Part shown: positions 14,292-16,958 of the stretch, one piece after another
Layout: each line of letters opens with the position of its first letter
Position numbering within the stretch: the first letter of the stretch is position 1
Assembly (NCBI GenBank): GCA_013151315.1
Contig: JAADIN010000161.1
Location: 1 to 16,958 of the forward strand
From: Planctomycetota bacterium
GTDB taxonomy: Bacteria; Planctomycetota; Planctomycetia; Pirellulales; Lacipirellulaceae
Length of the DNA: 16,958 nucleotides
Direction of reading: 5' to 3'
The notes under the pieces: generated by a model
What the model was told of the DNA's origin: nothing
Databases searched by the model: none
What the model saw: only the letters and a program-made list of their open reading frames with translations
Translations under genes and position numbers: made by a program

Positions 14292-15025
14292 ATTTTTTCC
14301 AGTTCGACGCAGATTCCTCCGGCTCGTACCACTTTGTGCATCTTGGTGAACCAGAGCTCTTGCTTCCAACGCAGCCCCAACTCTTCGCACTGTCGACGGA
14401 GTTCTTGACGGTTAAGTGTGCGACAATACCAAAGCCGACTTGTCCACGCTCCGGAAAAACTGTCTTCGGTTGCTAGTAGCAACATTCGGCCACCCTTGGT
14501 CAGCACCCGCGCCATCTCGGCCAGGCCGGGCTTCGGGTCAGGAAGATGCTCGAGCACGTAGCCGCAAGTGAGGCCATCGAACGAACCGTCGGCAAAAGGG
14601 AGGTGGGCCAGATCGGCGGCAACGAAATCGGGTCTTGTACTTTTCAACCGATTGCGTGCCCGGCGCAACATTCGATTCGAAAGATCGGTGCAAGTCACCT
14701 TGGCATCGGGTTCGCCATATTTGAGCAGATGGCTCGCGATCTGCCCGGCCCCGCTGCCGATATCCAGGATCGAACGCAAGCCCTTGAGATCGAACTTGCG
14801 AGTTCGGAAAAGCCGCTCGCCCAACGGAATGTGCAGCGAGACCATGCTGGCAGCGGTGAGCAAGGCCCCCTTGGGCCCACCATAAACGCGTTTGACTTTC
14901 TTACGATACTCCTCGCTGCTCGCGGTGAGAATCATATCGTTTTCAATCAGCCGATGCAGAACTTTCTTGCGTCGTTTGCGCTTGGTTCGTTGCGGCTTGG
15001 TTTTTTCTTCTATGGTCTCAAGCAT
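14288..15025 (-). CDS. Class I SAM-dependent methyltransferase
   Basis: This 245-residue protein carries a class I Rossmann fold. The SAM-binding loop is LDIGSGAGQI at 87-96, the ribose-binding acid is D114 in CTDLS, and ADLAHLPFADGSFD (137-150) and YVLEHLPDP (156-164) complete a Methyltransf_11-like pattern. Substrate is unknown; candidates include small molecules, quinones or lipids. The N-terminus is very basic (KTKPQRTKRKRRKK, 8-21), which may bind nucleic acid or membrane. Residues 30-75 are an additional helical segment before the fold. The start ATG 15025 has AGAGG about 6 nt upstream. It is convergent with the metallophosphoesterase: their stop codons (TAG here, TAA there) overlap in the bases CTAA. 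It follows the VWA gene by about 140 nt but is separated by the 25-bp inverted repeat. Confidence 0.85.
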   Translation of the reverse strand: MLETIEEKTKPQRTKRKRRKKVLHRLIENDMILTASSEEYRKKVKRVYGGPKGALLTAASMVSLHIPLGERLFRTRKFDLKGLRSILDIGSGAGQIASHLLKYGEPDAKVTCTDLSNRMLRRARNRLKSTRPDFVAADLAHLPFADGSFDGLTCGYVLEHLPDPKPGLAEMARVLTKGGRMLLLATEDSFSGAWTSRLWYCRTLNRQELRRQCEELGLRWKQELWFTKMHKVVRAGGICVELEKI

Positions 15026-15063
15026 GCCAGCCTCTTGGTCCTTGGTGGAAAAGCTAGTTGCGA

Positions 15064-15130
15064 ATTAGCCGTTTTGGCGCTAGCCACGGTTCCAGCTGTG
15101 AAAATCGTGGCTAGCGCCAAAACGGCTAAT
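15064..15130. repeat. Perfect 25-bp inverted repeat (stem-loop)
   Basis: Arms 15064-15088 and 15106-15130 pair perfectly over 25 bp around a 17-nt loop (15089-15105). Each arm contains GCCGTTTTGGCG, also found beside the tyrA region (2390-2401). It stands between the VWA gene and the methyltransferase, which are both on the minus strand. No T-run follows the stem on either strand, so a terminator is unlikely; a dispersed palindromic repeat is preferred. The stability could still attenuate read-through. Confidence 0.9.
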
Positions 15131-15164
15131 AAAAATTAACGCGGTCTAACTTAGCTAACCGCTT

Positions 15165-16958
15165 TCAAATATACACGCGACGGTTGTAAATATACCACTC
15201 AAATACCAGTACAGCCAAGGCCCCCAGTAAGAGCAGCTTCCAAAGCTCACGGCGTACCGGAGAACTAGGAGATTGGGCCGCCACGTCGACGTAACCGATA
15301 GAAAGCGAATCGACCGCCTGAACACCATCTTCGCCCGCCTGTTTTGTGCGAAGAGAGATGTCGCTTTCCTCGCGATCAAACAGATTTACGGCAAACCGTT
15401 TTTCAACTTGGCCCCCGATATGAATCTGGTAGACGCCTAGCTGCCCGGTCTCGTGAAATGCAAGCCGGCCCCTCCGCTGGAGCTCCACCTTCCGGCGCAC
15501 CCCATCCGGCAGCTCGATCGACAAAGTCTCGGCCTCATGGTTGAGTCGCATTTCGATAGGCCGATCGGGCTTGTGATGCGAGGGCGACGAACCGCCACTG
15601 CTAGAAAAGTAGTCGAGCACATTGAGCCAAAAGCTAGGAAAACTGTGTTTGCGAGGCCAATCGGTATTGAACGTGCGGCTCCCATCTTCTTCGCGACCGA
15701 CAATCTCGAAACCTAGGACGGCATCCTCATATCGATCGCGCGGCGCGATCGCAAAGATCGGCCCCTTCGTCGAGTCAATCAAAACGCCTCCGCCGAGCGG
15801 TGGCTTGGTCAGCAGCGTATCGACAATCTGTACGTTGCCCATCTCGATAAGGTTCATCAGCGGATGGCCCCGCTGCCAGTCGATAATTTGAGGACCAAAT
15901 ACCGGCTCAACCGTCGACTGCTTGGCCCACGCTTTCATCGGAGGCCGCCGACCGACAAACAGGGTGTTGGCCAGCGGCATCGTCTTCGGCTGGCACTGAT
16001 CGAAAATAATCAAATCGTAAGCATCCGACCGCGATTGCGCAAGATATTCCGGTTTTCCCAAATCCTCGGGAGCCATTTTTATGACCTTGGCCAATCGATC
16101 GGCCCGTTCGGTCGAGAGGGCCAATTCGAGAGCCGTGTTGCCGGGGGTCACGAGCAGAACACGCGCGTCGCGACGATTTTCCAGCACGGCATACGCCCGA
16201 TTGTCGAGCCGCAGATGGTCTTTGAACTCTGGGGGGAAATCGAGCTCGGCACGCAGATCGCCTGTCGCTCCTTCGATCAAGCCGAAAGTTGCGCCCGCCA
16301 CCTCGCCGGCAGGCACCTTCAATTCGATCGCGTCGACGAGACGGTCGTTAAGAAAAAGCTGTACGATTGCCTGTTGCGGTTGTTTGCTGAAATTTGCCAC
16401 TTGGACAAATGCCTGCTGACGCTCGCGGTGCTCCTCTCCGCGCCGCGTATTAAAAGCAGTAATCGCTAGGTTCTGCGACTCAAAGCTTCCGATCGGCAAG
16501 TAAAGCGGTTGCAGATTTCCCAACGAAAAACCTTCGACGCCGCGAAATCGGCCGTCGCTGAAAATGTAGAGCTCGACCTGCTGCTGCTCGGTCACCTCAA
16601 ATTCCCCCTCGGCGTCGTCAATGGTCACGCGCCCCGGGTTGGCAAAGCCGTCGGCCAACTCGAGCGCGCCGGTCAAGTCAGTACGACTCGCAGTAGGCTC
16701 GATGCGCTCGAGCGCTTCGCGCAACAGGCGCCGGTTGTTGGTAAATTCCTGCACCACGACGGGCTGCTCGGCAAAGGCGATGATCATTGCCGACATCCCC
16801 GAATCGAGTTGGTCGACCAGCGCTGCAACTCGCTGCTTCGCCTCTTCCAATCGCGATTGGCCGCTCGCGGTATCGGTAGCCGACATACTGGCCGACTTGT
16901 CGATCAGAAACATAAACTGCTGCCCGTCGAGCGATTGCCCTTGCCAACCGGGACGCAG
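15165..16958 (-). CDS. VWA-domain membrane protein (5' part outside window)
   Basis: The frame is open to the right edge, so the N-terminus and true start are missing; an internal ATG at 16913 is not the start because the conserved lead-in QQFMFLIDKSASM runs through it. 597 residues are visible. The von Willebrand A domain begins at once with the MIDAS motif DKSAS, then TDLTGALELADGF and YIFSDGRFRG complete the fold at about residues 15-155. Residues 155-330 form Ig-like or CARDB-like strands, followed by a long region with DNRAYAVLENRRDARVLLV, which is the glutamine-amidotransferase-like part typical of such proteins. One transmembrane helix lies near the C-terminus (LWKLLLLGALAVLVFEWYIY), then a short basic tail. 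It resembles planctomycete BatA/CoxE-associated VWA proteins, of unknown function, often beside MoxR and DUF58 genes, which would lie to the right. Confidence 0.85.
   Translation of the reverse strand: MRPGWQGQSLDGQQFMFLIDKSASMSATDTASGQSRLEEAKQRVAALVDQLDSGMSAMIIAFAEQPVVVQEFTNNRRLLREALERIEPTASRTDLTGALELADGFANPGRVTIDDAEGEFEVTEQQQVELYIFSDGRFRGVEGFSLGNLQPLYLPIGSFESQNLAITAFNTRRGEEHRERQQAFVQVANFSKQPQQAIVQLFLNDRLVDAIELKVPAGEVAGATFGLIEGATGDLRAELDFPPEFKDHLRLDNRAYAVLENRRDARVLLVTPGNTALELALSTERADRLAKVIKMAPEDLGKPEYLAQSRSDAYDLIIFDQCQPKTMPLANTLFVGRRPPMKAWAKQSTVEPVFGPQIIDWQRGHPLMNLIEMGNVQIVDTLLTKPPLGGGVLIDSTKGPIFAIAPRDRYEDAVLGFEIVGREEDGSRTFNTDWPRKHSFPSFWLNVLDYFSSSGGSSPSHHKPDRPIEMRLNHEAETLSIELPDGVRRKVELQRRGRLAFHETGQLGVYQIHIGGQVEKRFAVNLFDREESDISLRTKQAGEDGVQAVDSLSIGYVDVAAQSPSSPVRRELWKLLLLGALAVLVFEWYIYNRRVYI

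Noticed and set aside
15064..15130. Intrinsic terminator of the VWA gene
   Set aside because: No T-run follows the stem on the minus strand; the T-rich stretch lies before it, not after.
15864..16469. Plus-strand open frame of 201 codons
   Set aside because: It is antisense to the VWA protein and has no motif of its own.
1..16958. CRISPR array, tRNA or rRNA gene
   Set aside because: I looked for regularly spaced direct repeats and for tRNA or rRNA-like conserved stretches and saw none; this was by eye, and a tRNAscan or CRISPR finder run would be decisive.
16913..16958. ATG at 16913 as the start of the VWA gene
   Set aside because: The frame stays open to the window edge and the residues upstream match the conserved lead-in to the VWA domain, so the real start is beyond the window.

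Overview
This window looks like a chromosomal segment from a planctomycete, most likely of the order Pirellulales. The evidence is the protein set: a DUF1573-type secreted protein, an SHD1 (Sla1 homology 1) protein with an acidic linker, a pilin-like protein with a type IV prepilin N-terminus, a large membrane VWA protein, and several strong intergenic palindromes. The assignment rests on protein style, not on a 16S gene or a search. No tRNA, rRNA, CRISPR array, transposase or phage gene is visible, so it is mostly ordinary chromosome with a notable load of palindromic repeats.

Layout: positions 1-2283 hold a tightly packed minus-strand pair, tyrA followed after 2 nt by a PurS-PurL fusion gene that runs off the left edge. 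A 334-nt divergent region leads to a plus-strand group: a DUF1573 exported protein (2618-3697), a two-tier hairpin, an outer-membrane beta-barrel-like protein (3876-4814) and protoporphyrinogen oxidase (4864-6309). From 6323 to 10891 all genes are on the minus strand: a small unknown protein, an SHD1 protein, a pilin-like protein and the ribosome-associated GTPase TypA/BipA. After a 393-nt divergent region come two plus-strand genes 19 nt apart: a pseudo-receiver/PAS/GAF/receiver signalling protein without a kinase domain, and a membrane-anchored metallophosphoesterase. The phosphoesterase is tail-to-tail with a minus-strand SAM methyltransferase, their stop codons sharing bases, and the window ends inside a VWA-domain membrane protein.

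Housekeeping roles are tyrosine synthesis (tyrA), purine synthesis (purL), haem synthesis (hemG) and stress-related translation (typA). The rest concern the envelope or signalling and are not one obvious pathway. The clearest candidate functional pair is the signalling protein with the metallophosphoesterase.

The most unusual content is repeat structure: a perfect 34-bp palindrome that adds about 11 residues in frame inside the metallophosphoesterase; a 15-bp perfect stem nested in a second 7-bp stem at 3715-3774; a 105-bp imperfect inverted repeat at 7914-8018; a 25-bp perfect-arm inverted repeat at 15064-15130; and a 12-mer shared between that last element and the tyrA upstream region. A perfect 15-bp tandem duplication also lies in the signal-peptide coding region of the DUF1573 gene. 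I did not find a defence island or other clearly new multi-gene system.
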